DNA of 44,395 nt, from positions 1 to 44,395 of the IMG/VR virus record IMGVR_UViG_3300046616_000606. One strand, written 5' to 3'. Below, piece after piece: positions 30,226-37,558 of the stretch. Position 1 is the stretch's first letter. Every line of letters begins with the position of its first letter. Below the pieces are notes generated by a model. It was not told where the DNA came from. It made no database searches and saw only the letters and a list, made by a program, of their open reading frames with translations. The translations under genes were made by a program, and so were the position numbers. This DNA comes from a virus.

Positions 30226-30996
30226 TCAAGCTGCCTTTCGTTGTCTCGTTGCGTGCGCTAGGTGGGCATCCATCACGTCGCCAAGTCGGAACACCTCTGC
30301 GCGCGAAAGGACTCCGCAATATCGAGCCTGAATATGCCCTGATCGGCGGAGCGTGTCCACTCGTTTTCCGGTCAACCCGCGATACTCCGGATACTGACGC
30401 GCCAGCAGTTCGGCAACCTGAACGATGCCGGCACGGTGCAGCATCCGGGCCCGTACGCGCTCGAGCACTTCATCCTTCTCGTGGACAGGCACCGGATCTT
30501 CGGCCGGAATGTCGACAGTCGCCCAGCATCGATCCATCACCTTGCTGATGTCGACATATGCGGTGTCCGCACCTTCAGTCATCGCGAGCGAAATGATGTT
30601 CCGTCGCAGCCACCGCGCCAACCCGAGCACCGATTCCTGATATCCGTACGGCAAGCGGTTCTCCCTCTCACGGAGTGGACCCACGAAGTCGAAGTCGTGC
30701 GTGAACCCGGTCGGCATGTACGAGATCCCGCGGGAATCGCACACGTGCCGAGCCCAACCTGCCAACTCGTTGAACAGTACGTCGATCGCGTTACTTGCGC
30801 CGAGATTGAACGGCAAGGGCTGCTCATCGGTACCCGATGCGATCTTCATGCCGCCCTTGCCGATCCGATCCTGTCGGTACCTCGTGACTGCGAGATCCTC
30901 CGCGAGTGAAGGGATTTTCTTCAGCAGATCCAGTAGAGCTTTCTGATCAACCCTCGGCAGGTAGAAGTGATCCGCTTCGGTCGTCCCAACGCTCAT
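30226..30996 (-). CDS. Hypothetical phage protein with C-terminal HTH-like end, 256 aa
   Basis: The start is ATG 30996, with AAGG seven bases before; the GTG at 31002 is less well spaced. The N-terminal 180 residues are helical with conserved-looking text (IPSLAEDLAVTRYRQDRIGKGG; NAIDVLFNELAGWARHVCDSRGISYMPTGFTHDFDFVGPLRERENRLPYG; LGLARWLRRNIISLAMTEGA). The last 60 residues (VAELLARQYPEYRGLTGKRVDTLRRSGHIQARYCGVLSRAEVFRLGDVMDAHLA) look like a MerR-style DNA-binding module. It is the first gene of a leftward set starting from the promoter at about 31035. It may be a regulator of middle or late genes. Confidence 0.65.
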   Translation of the reverse strand: MSVGTTEADHFYLPRVDQKALLDLLKKIPSLAEDLAVTRYRQDRIGKGGMKIASGTDEQPLPFNLGASNAIDVLFNELAGWARHVCDSRGISYMPTGFTHDFDFVGPLRERENRLPYGYQESVLGLARWLRRNIISLAMTEGADTAYVDISKVMDRCWATVDIPAEDPVPVHEKDEVLERVRARMLHRAGIVQVAELLARQYPEYRGLTGKRVDTLRRSGHIQARYCGVLSRAEVFRLGDVMDAHLAHATRQRKAA

Positions 30997-31032
30997 GGTC
31001 ACACCTTCCCGACAGTCCGCAACTCTGGACTG

Positions 31033-31038
31033 ATTCTA
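31033..31038 (-). promoter_or_regulatory. Candidate leftward -10 element TAGAAT
   Basis: TAGAAT on the minus strand, about 37 bases before the ATG at 30996, in an AT-rich gap with no other gene. It is divergent from the lipoprotein promoter at 31296. No good -35 is visible at the usual spacing. Confidence 0.4.
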
Positions 31039-31295
31039 CCACAAATGGCAATCAATTATGTTGCACCACAACAGTTCTCAACCACTCACGTAGTCGACGT
31101 TGCCCTAACTCAATTGCCCGATGTGCCAATCTCCCTTACGACACAAAACATGAATTACTGTGCGGCCCAACTTGGTTCAGCGCGTCTTCTTCACGCTACT
31201 GGCGCCCACCGCCAGAACTCACAGGCCCCAGTGACCAAGCCTGCCCACAGTCAACGGTCATCCTGGAATTGAAAGTCGAGCGACTTTCTAGCTGA

Positions 31296-31301
31296 TACAT
31301 T
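31296..31301 (+). promoter_or_regulatory. Candidate -10 of the first lipoprotein gene (leaderless)
   Basis: TACATT lies exactly six bases before the ATG at 31308. The same spacing and a near-identical context occur at the second lipoprotein gene (TGATACATTTTCGCAATGCT here). A perfect palindrome GAAAGTCG-AG-CGACTTTC (31271-31288) lies where a -35 or operator would be. Confidence 0.5.
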
Positions 31302-31307
31302 TTCGCA

Positions 31308-31970
31308 ATGCTGAACAACCGTTTCGGAATCGCCGCTGGATTCGTCGTGGCGTGCACACTGTCGATGGCCGTCGCATGCGGCGTCAACGAAAGCCCGTCG
31401 GCTTCAGTCGAAACATCGACAGTCCCGCTCACCGAGAGGTTTGTGGACGGGAATCCGTATCTTTCATACGACCAAGTCATGACATTGCGGGACGCCCACG
31501 AACTTGGTGGCAGCAACGCCGAAACCAATGGCAATCATCACACGAGTTACTCCTACCGGTACCGCCTCGCAACCGACTTGGACGCCTACAAGTCTGACCA
31601 TCTGGACACCAACGGAGAACCACTGGGGAAGCCCGCCCCCGGAGGAAGCGCGTACATAGTTGTTCAAAAGAGATTCCCCGAGTCCACTCCGATCCGGATC
31701 ATCCGAGAGGGGCGTCATGGGAAAGTGTGCCTACCGGATTATTCCGACTGCATGCTCAGTTCCGAATATAGCGTCCAAGTGCGGCTTACAAACGACGGTG
31801 GGCCTGCTACTGGGTACCGCCGCATATCTAGCGGGAGCCCGATCGATCTCGAACCTCTGATCTTCCTCGTCCCGGAGGCTGACAGTTACAAACTCGAGAT
31901 CCAGGTCCTACGAAAAGACGGGCAGCCTGAGGTGGATTGGCAGCTTCCAATCAAGAAGACGCTCGAGTAA
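31308..31970 (+). CDS. Accessory lipoprotein A, 220 aa
   Basis: Signal MLNNRFGIAAGFVVACTLSMAVAC with lipobox A-V-A-C24. The mature part has a Ser/Thr linker, then a domain shared with the next gene: LDAYKSDHLDTNGEPLGKPAPGGSAYIVVQ and, near the end, LIFLVPEADSYKLEIQVLRKDGQPEVDWQL. The paralogue at 32264 matches both blocks. Two cysteines (VCLPDYSDC) could pair. Probably exported and attached to the outer leaflet of the membrane. Rightward orientation among leftward phage genes suggests expression in the lysogen, for example as a surface or superinfection-exclusion factor; that is a guess. Confidence 0.75.
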   Translation: MLNNRFGIAAGFVVACTLSMAVACGVNESPSASVETSTVPLTERFVDGNPYLSYDQVMTLRDAHELGGSNAETNGNHHTSYSYRYRLATDLDAYKSDHLDTNGEPLGKPAPGGSAYIVVQKRFPESTPIRIIREGRHGKVCLPDYSDCMLSSEYSVQVRLTNDGGPATGYRRISSGSPIDLEPLIFLVPEADSYKLEIQVLRKDGQPEVDWQLPIKKTLE

Positions 31971-32263
31971 GGCGTGCCCCAGCGACGACCAGCGAACCCG
32001 ACAAGGGCGTTAACCCCGACCGGGCGCGATTGCGACGAACCCTAGACCACGTCAGCAGCAAGTGGCGCCAAACGAACTCACCGACACGAGATGCCGAATA
32101 CTCGCCGCAGACGCAGGCGTCGATGCCGACCTACCCGCCACCGGTTCTCGTTACAGAGACCCTCTACGACAGCAATGTTGACCTCCCGCCTCGTTCACAG
32201 CTCTGGGAAGATTGAAGATCTTCTCGCTCATCTCCGTCAGACCTCTCCTGATATATTTCGCGA
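31971..32263 (+). other. Spacer between the paralogous lipoprotein genes
   Basis: About 290 bases. One rightward frame reads protein-like for some 60 codons (NELTDTRCRILAADAGVDADLP) but has no start signal and stops at 32182. It may be a decayed gene or chance. The palindrome GAAGATCTTC lies at 32214-32223. Confidence 0.3.
32252..32257 (+). promoter_or_regulatory. Candidate -10 of the second lipoprotein gene (leaderless)
   Basis: TATATT followed by six bases and the ATG at 32264. The local context TGATATATTTCGCGAATGCT closely copies that of the first lipoprotein gene, so the promoter seems to have been duplicated with the gene. Confidence 0.5.
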
Positions 32264-32896
32264 ATGCTCAGAAATAGTTCTCGACTCGCCACCGGACTCG
32301 TCGCTGCATGCATCGTTTCCGCGATCGTGGCGTGCGGCGACACAGAGGACTCAGGCGCATCCTCAAGCGAATCGACACAAATCGATGTCGGATCGCAGAC
32401 GGAACAGAACCCGCACCGAAAGCACGATCAAGAGCTTTCTATTGACAAAAGTAGCGACGTTTACGGCCGGTCCGCCTCCATGCAGGACTATTACCTGGAT
32501 GCAAACTTAGATGCATACAAATCGAAGCACCTCGACGAGACCGGTGCTCCGTTGAGGGAGTTACCCGCCCCCGATGGTTACACCTACGTCGTCATCCAAG
32601 AGCTCTACACGCCTGGGTACGATTCTTTTCTTATATATGATCACGGCGGAACAAAATCGTGCCTGCCGGATAAGTCAAATTGCCTGCCCGATGAGCGTAC
32701 GACGACTGACTTTCAACTCAAAGGTGCGGAACTGTACAGGCCGTTCCCAACGACCGAGCCTGCCGCAGCTCCCGGCCGGTTCAACCGTCTGGTTTTCTTG
32801 GTACCCGACGTAATAGATTACGAGCTTCAGATTCAGCTCCTGCGCAAGAAGGAAGTTCTCGGGCGATGGAGATTACATATTGAGAATCTCTTCTAG
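32264..32896 (+). CDS. Accessory lipoprotein B, paralogue of A, 210 aa
   Basis: Signal with lipobox V-A-C24 at the same position as in its neighbour (MLRNSSRLATGLVAACIVSAIVAC). Shared blocks are LDAYKSKHLDETGAPLRELPAPDGYTYVVIQ and LVFLVPDVIDYELQIQLLRKKEVLGRWRL. It also has a cysteine pair (SCLPDKSNC) at the same place as A. The linkers differ strongly, so the duplication is old or the linkers evolve fast. Preceded by the same leaderless promoter type. Function unknown; the pair may bind different partners at the cell surface. Confidence 0.75.
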   Translation: MLRNSSRLATGLVAACIVSAIVACGDTEDSGASSSESTQIDVGSQTEQNPHRKHDQELSIDKSSDVYGRSASMQDYYLDANLDAYKSKHLDETGAPLRELPAPDGYTYVVIQELYTPGYDSFLIYDHGGTKSCLPDKSNCLPDERTTTDFQLKGAELYRPFPTTEPAAAPGRFNRLVFLVPDVIDYELQIQLLRKKEVLGRWRLHIENLF

Positions 32897-33020
32897 ACCC
32901 ATCGAAGCCCAATCAAACACGACTTTCACCTGAATCCTCCGGCCTGGTTTTCGAGACAAATGAACTCGATCTGAATCCTTAAATGAGGAAAATCCGCGCC
33001 CCGATCTGCTAAGGAACCCA

Positions 33021-34337
33021 ATGCGCGCTGCATTCCCTGAGTGGTACCCCCTCAATAGCTCTGACCTACGAAAAACCGTCATCCAGGGAACCATTGCACT
33101 GGATGCAAACGTACTCCTTCAGCTATACCGCCTCGGTAAGGATGAACGTGAGGCGGTCCTGACGGTACTCCGAGACGATGAGGTTCGGTCTCGACTCTGG
33201 GTGCCATACCAGGCGGCATTCGAGTACCAACGAAATCGGCTCACTGTCGCGAGGGGCCAAGGCAGTGCGTACGGCACTGTCTCCAAACAGGTTTCAACTT
33301 CCAAAAATGCGTTGAACTCCGCAATTGAGCAGAATATAAGAGACAAAAAGGTTCGCGAGGAAATGAAGCAGGCCATCGACGCTGCGCTGAACCCGGTGTT
33401 GGATCTGGTAGAGAAGCTGCAGAAAGAGCATGTCGTAGACTACGACGAGGTGCGCTCGGCCGATCCGATTCGCGAGGAGATCGACCAACTCTTCCGCGAC
33501 GCTTCCCAGGTGGGCCCTCGCCCCACCGACAGCGACATTGAGCTCCGAGTCACCGAGGCGAAGGCCAGATACGCAAACCAAACGCCACCCGGCTACGCAG
33601 ACGCCCAGGGCAACAATGCAAAAGAGGATCCCGAGGGCGACTACCTCATATGGTGCGAAATCCTCGACCATGCCGAAAGGAGTGACAGGCCAACCCTCTT
33701 CGTTACCAACGACACTAAAGAAGATTGGTACCAATTGGACGGCAGGAACGCGATCGCACCACGCACGGAGCTCAAACTTGAGATCGCTACCAAAACCACG
33801 CACCCGTACCACCAGATGACACTTGAACAATTCCTCCGTCTCGCGAACGAGCACCTCGGCGCACAGACATCCGACGACACTCTCGCCAAAGTCAGACAAC
33901 TCATCGCACCGGCCCCGAACCCAGACCCGGCGCCCCTCTACCCCGACGGCGACATCATCACCACCCTTCGAGGCGCCATCACGATGAGCGACGTCCTCCA
34001 GGCCGACAAGCACGCCCTGGCCAGGATCCTCAAGGGAATCTTCGATTCCAGCACGGTTCATCCGAGGATGCGACGAGAAGCGCGAAGGATACTCCACGAC
34101 CTCAACAGCGACTGGCCATCCGCCAGCGAGCAACGCGCCTCAAGGTTGGACGCCGCCCGCTTCCTCCAAACAATCCTCACCGCCGATGATTCAGAGGTGC
34201 GCTACGACAGTCCCGACGAGTCCCGCCGAACGCGCACCGACCAATTCACCACCGATCACGAGAGTCGTCCCGTTGATATCGACTTATCGTGGATAGACGA
34301 CCATGACATCACGTGGCGGGGCAACACCGAAGAGTAG
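33021..34337 (+). CDS. PIN-like nuclease domain protein (PIN_8 type), 438 aa
   Basis: The N-terminal 260 residues fit the PIN-like domain family PF18476. TIALD28ANVLLQLYR gives the first acidic residue and VPYQAAFE68YQRNR the second. A long helical insert follows (about 70-200), then GD207YLIWCEILDHA and LFVTND231TKEDW supply the last acidic cluster. PIN domains are metal-dependent RNases. The remaining 180 residues are helical and charged, perhaps for sensing or oligomerisation. AAGGA precedes the ATG. Large PIN_8 proteins occur singly in defence and mobile regions, so this may be an anti-phage or abortive-infection gene carried by the prophage; no antitoxin is seen next to it. Confidence 0.75.
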   Translation: MRAAFPEWYPLNSSDLRKTVIQGTIALDANVLLQLYRLGKDEREAVLTVLRDDEVRSRLWVPYQAAFEYQRNRLTVARGQGSAYGTVSKQVSTSKNALNSAIEQNIRDKKVREEMKQAIDAALNPVLDLVEKLQKEHVVDYDEVRSADPIREEIDQLFRDASQVGPRPTDSDIELRVTEAKARYANQTPPGYADAQGNNAKEDPEGDYLIWCEILDHAERSDRPTLFVTNDTKEDWYQLDGRNAIAPRTELKLEIATKTTHPYHQMTLEQFLRLANEHLGAQTSDDTLAKVRQLIAPAPNPDPAPLYPDGDIITTLRGAITMSDVLQADKHALARILKGIFDSSTVHPRMRREARRILHDLNSDWPSASEQRASRLDAARFLQTILTADDSEVRYDSPDESRRTRTDQFTTDHESRPVDIDLSWIDDHDITWRGNTEE

Positions 34338-34513
34338 TGCATTCTCGGTTTACCGAAGGGCTCTTGCCTGACGCCTCGGGCAGCCAGCGCGAAGTCTGTG
34401 GCGAATGTGCCAGTTGTTGCGGCGAATCCGAATTCGGCGGGTGCGAATCCAAAGCGGGTGGTTGCCCACTTCGCGACGATGACGAGGCGGGGAATGTTGA
34501 ACCAGCGAGGCAT
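34256..34513 (-). CDS. Possible small protein after the methyltransferase, 85 aa
   Basis: Starts 20 bases after the methyltransferase stop. Third codon positions are strongly C-rich, which favours coding. The protein reads MPRWFNIPRLVIVAKWATTRFGFAPAEFGFAATTGTFATDFALAARG, with FGFA repeated; the last 25 residues are antisense to the end of the PIN gene. No ribosome site is clear. It might be a truncated leftover of a longer protein. Confidence 0.4.
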   Translation of the reverse strand: MPRWFNIPRLVIVAKWATTRFGFAPAEFGFAATTGTFATDFALAARGVRQEPFGKPRMHYSSVLPRHVMSWSSIHDKSISTGRLS

Positions 34514-34532
34514 CCCAAGGCTGTTCGCGTGC

Positions 34533-35483
34533 TCACGCCGCCAGCCCCCACGCAGCCTTGACGCGTCTGCCGATCCAGCGGGCAGCGTCGACAGAGACAG
34601 CGTTGCCGATCTGCTTCTTCACGTCCTTCGCGTTGCCCACGAACTCGTAGGAGTCCGGGAATCCCTGGCCGCGAGCGCATTCGCGATTGTTGAGCATGCG
34701 GAACCTTGGCCCTTCGTCGGTGAGTGTGGCGATGCCGTGGTGGTTGCCGCCGGCGGTGATCGTTGCGAGCGGGTGTGTGTCGGCTCGGCGGGCTTTCGCG
34801 TTGCGCCGGTACGTCACCAGGTGTGGCACGTCGTGGGTGGTGATCTGTTCGATCTGGTCGGAGACGTACAGCTTGCGGGTGACGAGCTTGCCAGGGTTCG
34901 GATCGAGGATGCTCAGCGCGTGGGTGCGTTTCGGTTCGCGGATGGTCAGGTCCACGTTGCCGTCGCGGGTGAATACGGCGAAGTAACGGACTCTGCGTTG
35001 CGCGGCCCCGACATCGCCCGCGTTCAGCAGTATCACCTGCTCGCGGTAGCCGAGTGCTCGCATCCCGTCGAGCCACCAGTTGTAGAGACTCCATGCCTGG
35101 AACTCGGGCACGTTTTCCACGATCACAGCGTCGTACTGGTGAACCTCGGAGGCTGCGATCACCGCGAACGCTGTTGCCCGATCGACAGATCCAGCATCAG
35201 CTCGGCGCATCTCTTCCTCGGCGGGCGGTTGCTTGCGCCCACCTGATCGGGCGTGCCACACACAGGACGGTGACGCCCACAGGATGTTCGACTTCGGGAA
35301 GCTTCGCCAGTCGACCTCGGACAGGTTCGCGGTGATGTGCGCGGTGTCGGGGTGGTTCTTCTGGTGCGTGGATATCGCTGTGTCCCAGTGGTTCGCCGCG
35401 ACCTGAACGTGAACGCCGGCCTGTGTCATGCCTTCCGAGCTGCCACCGCCACCGGAGAACAGGTCGGTCATTGTGAGGCTCAT
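34533..35483 (-). CDS. C5-cytosine DNA methyltransferase, 316 aa
   Basis: Motif I is MTDLFSGGGGSSEG (about residues 5-18). The catalytic-loop motif IV reads ASPSC74VWHA in place of the usual PCQ. Motif VI is E123NVPEF, motif VIII QRRVRYF, and the C-terminal GNAVSVDAARWIG is motif X. The target recognition region lies between about residues 190 and 260 (THDVPHLVTYRRNAKARRADTHPLATITAGGNHHGIATL). It should methylate cytosine at C5, most likely to protect phage DNA from host restriction. GAGGAGGGG precedes the ATG at 35483; the frame is open further up but overlaps another gene. No restriction enzyme gene is adjacent. Confidence 0.85.
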   Translation of the reverse strand: MSLTMTDLFSGGGGSSEGMTQAGVHVQVAANHWDTAISTHQKNHPDTAHITANLSEVDWRSFPKSNILWASPSCVWHARSGGRKQPPAEEEMRRADAGSVDRATAFAVIAASEVHQYDAVIVENVPEFQAWSLYNWWLDGMRALGYREQVILLNAGDVGAAQRRVRYFAVFTRDGNVDLTIREPKRTHALSILDPNPGKLVTRKLYVSDQIEQITTHDVPHLVTYRRNAKARRADTHPLATITAGGNHHGIATLTDEGPRFRMLNNRECARGQGFPDSYEFVGNAKDVKKQIGNAVSVDAARWIGRRVKAAWGLAA

Positions 35484-35485
35484 GC

Positions 35486-36271
35486 TCACCCCTCCTCGGC
35501 CGCAACGAACGGGGCGAACTCGTCCATGAAGCTGAGCGCCCCAAGGTGGACCGTCTCTCCGCACAAGTCGCCCTGACGCAACTCCTTGCGATGTCCGGTG
35601 GTGCGCTTGATCCACCACCACGAATTCGTCTCTCGCCTATCCCGTGACCAGAATGGCGTGTCGTCGGGCACTTCCTGCCATGTCTTCCACGGTCCGGTTT
35701 CGGTGGGGGCAGGGACAACCGGAGGGGAGAGGAGCGTAGCCAACTCGTGAGCCTTCTCCGGACTGCACAGGTCGTTCAGAGATACACCGACAACGAAGTC
35801 TCTCGGGACCTGCACACGCACGTAAGAATGCAGTTCGCCGGGTTCGCAGGTGCCGCCAGTGATTCGGGCCTCCGCTTTCGTCTCCTCCTCGGCGGGTTCC
35901 GCAGGGGCGGCGTTTGCTGCCTTCTGTGCCACATCCCCAAGTGGGCCATCGCATGTGCAGCCGACAGTTCCCCACGTGCATGAGAACTCCTCGGCGGGTT
36001 CGGTTGCCGGGAACAGGGCGCGGAGACGAGCGGCTGCCGCGTAGTGGAGTCCACGCTCCTTCGCGTCGTAGATTTCCATCGGGCTGTTGTTCACCACCGT
36101 CCGCACGTCTTCCACCCGTTCGGCGGTGAGTGCCATACCGCCGGCAGGGATGATGGTGCAGATCGCGACAGTTGCAGCGTTGCGGTGGTTCGCTCTCTCG
36201 GATTCGCTGAGGTAATCCCAGGAGTCGACGCCGATTTCGAGGGCGATCGCTTTGGCTAGTTCGTCGATCAT
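35486..36271 (-). CDS. Hypothetical early protein, 261 aa
   Basis: ATG 36271 follows GGAG by six bases and overlaps the RusA stop (ATGA). An N-terminal helical part (MIDELAKAIALEIGVDSWDYLSESERANHRNAATVAICTIIPAGG) looks like a short domain found in several actinophage early proteins. It is followed by a Pro/Glu/Ala-rich middle (about 95-140) and a C-terminal segment with SWWWIKRTTGHRKELRQGDLCGETVHLG. The C-terminal part may bind nucleic acid or act as a small beta fold. No definite family. Confidence 0.65.
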   Translation of the reverse strand: MIDELAKAIALEIGVDSWDYLSESERANHRNAATVAICTIIPAGGMALTAERVEDVRTVVNNSPMEIYDAKERGLHYAAAARLRALFPATEPAEEFSCTWGTVGCTCDGPLGDVAQKAANAAPAEPAEEETKAEARITGGTCEPGELHSYVRVQVPRDFVVGVSLNDLCSPEKAHELATLLSPPVVPAPTETGPWKTWQEVPDDTPFWSRDRRETNSWWWIKRTTGHRKELRQGDLCGETVHLGALSFMDEFAPFVAAEEG

Positions 36272-36639
36272 TTCGTGCTCCATTCGATTTCGAGCCAGAG
36301 TGCGGGCGGTTGACCTTTGACGGCTGGGTGGATGACGGGCATCGCTTTGGTCATGAGGTCTGGGGTGTCGTCGGCGGTGAGTCCGTGGTCGACGAGTCCG
36401 TCGCAGCAGGCTTTGAGAACGGGGACGAGGTTGTCGGCGTCTCGTTTGCGGTTTGCCTTCGGCCGGTAGCAGAGCGTGACGGTTGCGTGCGCTAGGCCTG
36501 TGGGCACGCTGGCGGCTTTTGCGAGCCGTGCGATACTCGTCCTAACCCCTGCCGTGATCCGAGCCTTCACGGCCCAATGCTGGCGATCATTCATCGACAG
36601 CGGCGGCTTCGCATACGGCAGAACGATGCGGGCGATCAT
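36268..36639 (-). CDS. RusA-like Holliday junction resolvase, 123 aa
   Basis: RusA family: MIARIVLPYAKPPLSMNDRQHWAVKARIT and VTLCYRPKANRKRDADNLVPVLKACCDGLVDHGLTADDTPD. The conserved R-x-x-D-x-D-N-L with later aspartates coordinates metal at the active site. It resolves four-way junctions formed during phage recombination and replication. Its start overlaps the preceding stop, and its stop overlaps the next start. Length is normal for the family. In the same operon as RecT and exonuclease genes, consistent with a recombination role. Confidence 0.88.
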   Translation of the reverse strand: MIARIVLPYAKPPLSMNDRQHWAVKARITAGVRTSIARLAKAASVPTGLAHATVTLCYRPKANRKRDADNLVPVLKACCDGLVDHGLTADDTPDLMTKAMPVIHPAVKGQPPALWLEIEWSTK

Positions 36640-36890
36640 GCGGGAACCCCTGTGGATAACCCGATTTCAGTTCCACGCCGGCCGCGCGAAGCAGCGGCAT
36701 CCACGTTCGATCCGCTCACATCCGAGGGAAATCGTCCTGCCCCCCTGTGCGCGTTGCTTACAGATACCGAACGAGATTTTGCTGTTATTGAATCTTCGTT
36801 AGTACCGTCCGTCCGTCCGTGCATATGCTCGGAGCAATGCTTGGGCGGGATGCTCGAGCATATGCTCGATGCATTGCTTGGCTGCGTCAT
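36636..36890 (-). CDS. Serine/asparagine-rich C-terminal tail, separate or fused by frameshift, 84 aa
   Basis: Linked by ATGA overlaps at both ends. The text MTQPSNASSICSSIPPKHCSEHMHGRTDGTNEDS is the sort of low-complexity tail that normally follows the AAARW segment of initiator-like proteins such as the one encoded at 36887-37228. A -1 slip on CAAAAATGA at the junction would join the two. So this may be the end of a single replication protein, made by frameshift or split by mutation, or a reinitiated small protein. The coding region contains short repeats (36825-36881). Confidence 0.5.
   Translation of the reverse strand: MTQPSNASSICSSIPPKHCSEHMHGRTDGTNEDSITAKSRSVSVSNAHRGAGRFPSDVSGSNVDAAASRGRRGTEIGLSTGVPA
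36805..36881. repeat. Cluster of short repeats inside the replication-protein region
   Basis: ATGCTCG occurs at 36825, 36850 and 36862; A(A/T)TGCTTGG at 36837 and 36873; CCGT four times in a row at 36805-36820. GAGCATATGCTC (36857-36868) is a perfect palindrome. Repeats of this kind within or beside an initiator gene may be iterons of a replication origin, as in lambda O; this is an inference. Confidence 0.4.
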
Positions 36891-37228
36891 TTTTGGTCCC
36901 ATCTCGCTGCTGCTGCCTTCTGTGCTTTCTCGCGTCGACGCTTGGCTTCCTCGTCGCTGACCTGGTATTCGTCCCATCCGTGAATGGCCCATCCGCCCGG
37001 CACGACCAGCCACAGGCCGACCTTCACGAGGCGGTCCGCATCCGCTTTTCGGGCGTGAATGAAGGCCAATGCGGTGCGAGGAATGAAGCCATCCGTGCCA
37101 TGTTTTCCGCAGTAGGTCATCGCCATCATGTGAGCGAACGCGGCCTGAAAAGCCTTGTCGTCCACGAGTTCGAGCACTTTCGGGTGGTCCGCAAGGGTTG
37201 TGTCGAGTCGAATCCATGGCAATCCCAC
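36887..37228 (-). CDS. Replication-initiator-like winged-helix protein, 113 aa
   Basis: Starts at GTG 37228 overlapping the WhiB stop (TAGTG). The text MGLPWIRLDTTLADHPKVLELVDDKAFQAAFAHMMAMTYCGKHGTDGFIPRTAL is the N-terminal DNA-binding domain of phage replication organisers or helicase-loader partners. GWAIHGWDEYQVSDEEAKRRREKAQKAAAARWDQK is the usual end of that domain. Full proteins of this type normally continue into a low-complexity tail. Here the frame stops and a matching tail is encoded -1 in the next frame. Likely role: recruitment of host helicase to phage DNA. Confidence 0.65.
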   Translation of the reverse strand: MGLPWIRLDTTLADHPKVLELVDDKAFQAAFAHMMAMTYCGKHGTDGFIPRTALAFIHARKADADRLVKVGLWLVVPGGWAIHGWDEYQVSDEEAKRRREKAQKAAAARWDQK

Positions 37229-37485
37229 TAGTTCGGACCCTTCGTGGCCGCATGTTTACTGCTGTGTGCGCCGAAGTCTCGGCCTCCCGCGATAGCCCAC
37301 CGCTCGTCCGTTCTGATGGCCCACGCGAGGCACTCCTCGCGGACAGGGCATTCGAAGCAGATTGCGCGGGCGGGGAAGCTCGCTTCGCGACGCGCCTTCT
37401 TGTTGTGGACCTGGTTCGGGAACCACAGCTCAGGATCGTGATCGCGACACTTGGCACGTGCGCGCCAATCGATGTCGTCACTCAT
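37228..37485 (-). CDS. WhiB-family iron-sulfur transcription factor, 85 aa
   Basis: Four conserved cysteines: C13, C43-x-x-C46 and C52 (ARAICFECPVREECLAWAIRTDERWAIAGG). This is the pattern that binds a 4Fe-4S cluster and the sigma factor SigA region 4. The usual GVWGG turn is replaced by RWAIAGG. The C-terminal basic region is short. AGGAG lies eight bases before the ATG. Phage WhiB proteins can redirect host transcription or block host WhiB2; its place in the early operon fits a takeover role. Coupled to the initiator-like gene downstream. Confidence 0.9.
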   Translation of the reverse strand: MSDDIDWRARAKCRDHDPELWFPNQVHNKKARREASFPARAICFECPVREECLAWAIRTDERWAIAGGRDFGAHSSKHAATKGPN

Positions 37486-37507
37486 GTGAATAGCTCCTGT
37501 GCATAAG

Positions 37508-37538
37508 CCGGGCCGCCACCACCTCGATGGCGGCCCGG
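37508..37538 (-). terminator. Hairpin between recT and whiB
   Basis: Arms 37508-37518 and 37528-37538 (CCGGGCCGCCA and complement) pair over 11 bases with a nine-base loop. It is in the only sizeable gap of this part of the early operon. No T-run; it may be a leaky terminator or mRNA end protecting the recT message. Confidence 0.55.
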
Positions 37539-37558
37539 ATCTGTTGCGGGGTTTGGGA

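Noticed and set aside
36891-37481. Long leftward frame running upstream of the Ser/Asn-rich tail gene
   Set aside because: It is an out-of-frame shadow of the WhiB and initiator-like genes; the real part begins at the ATGA at 36890.
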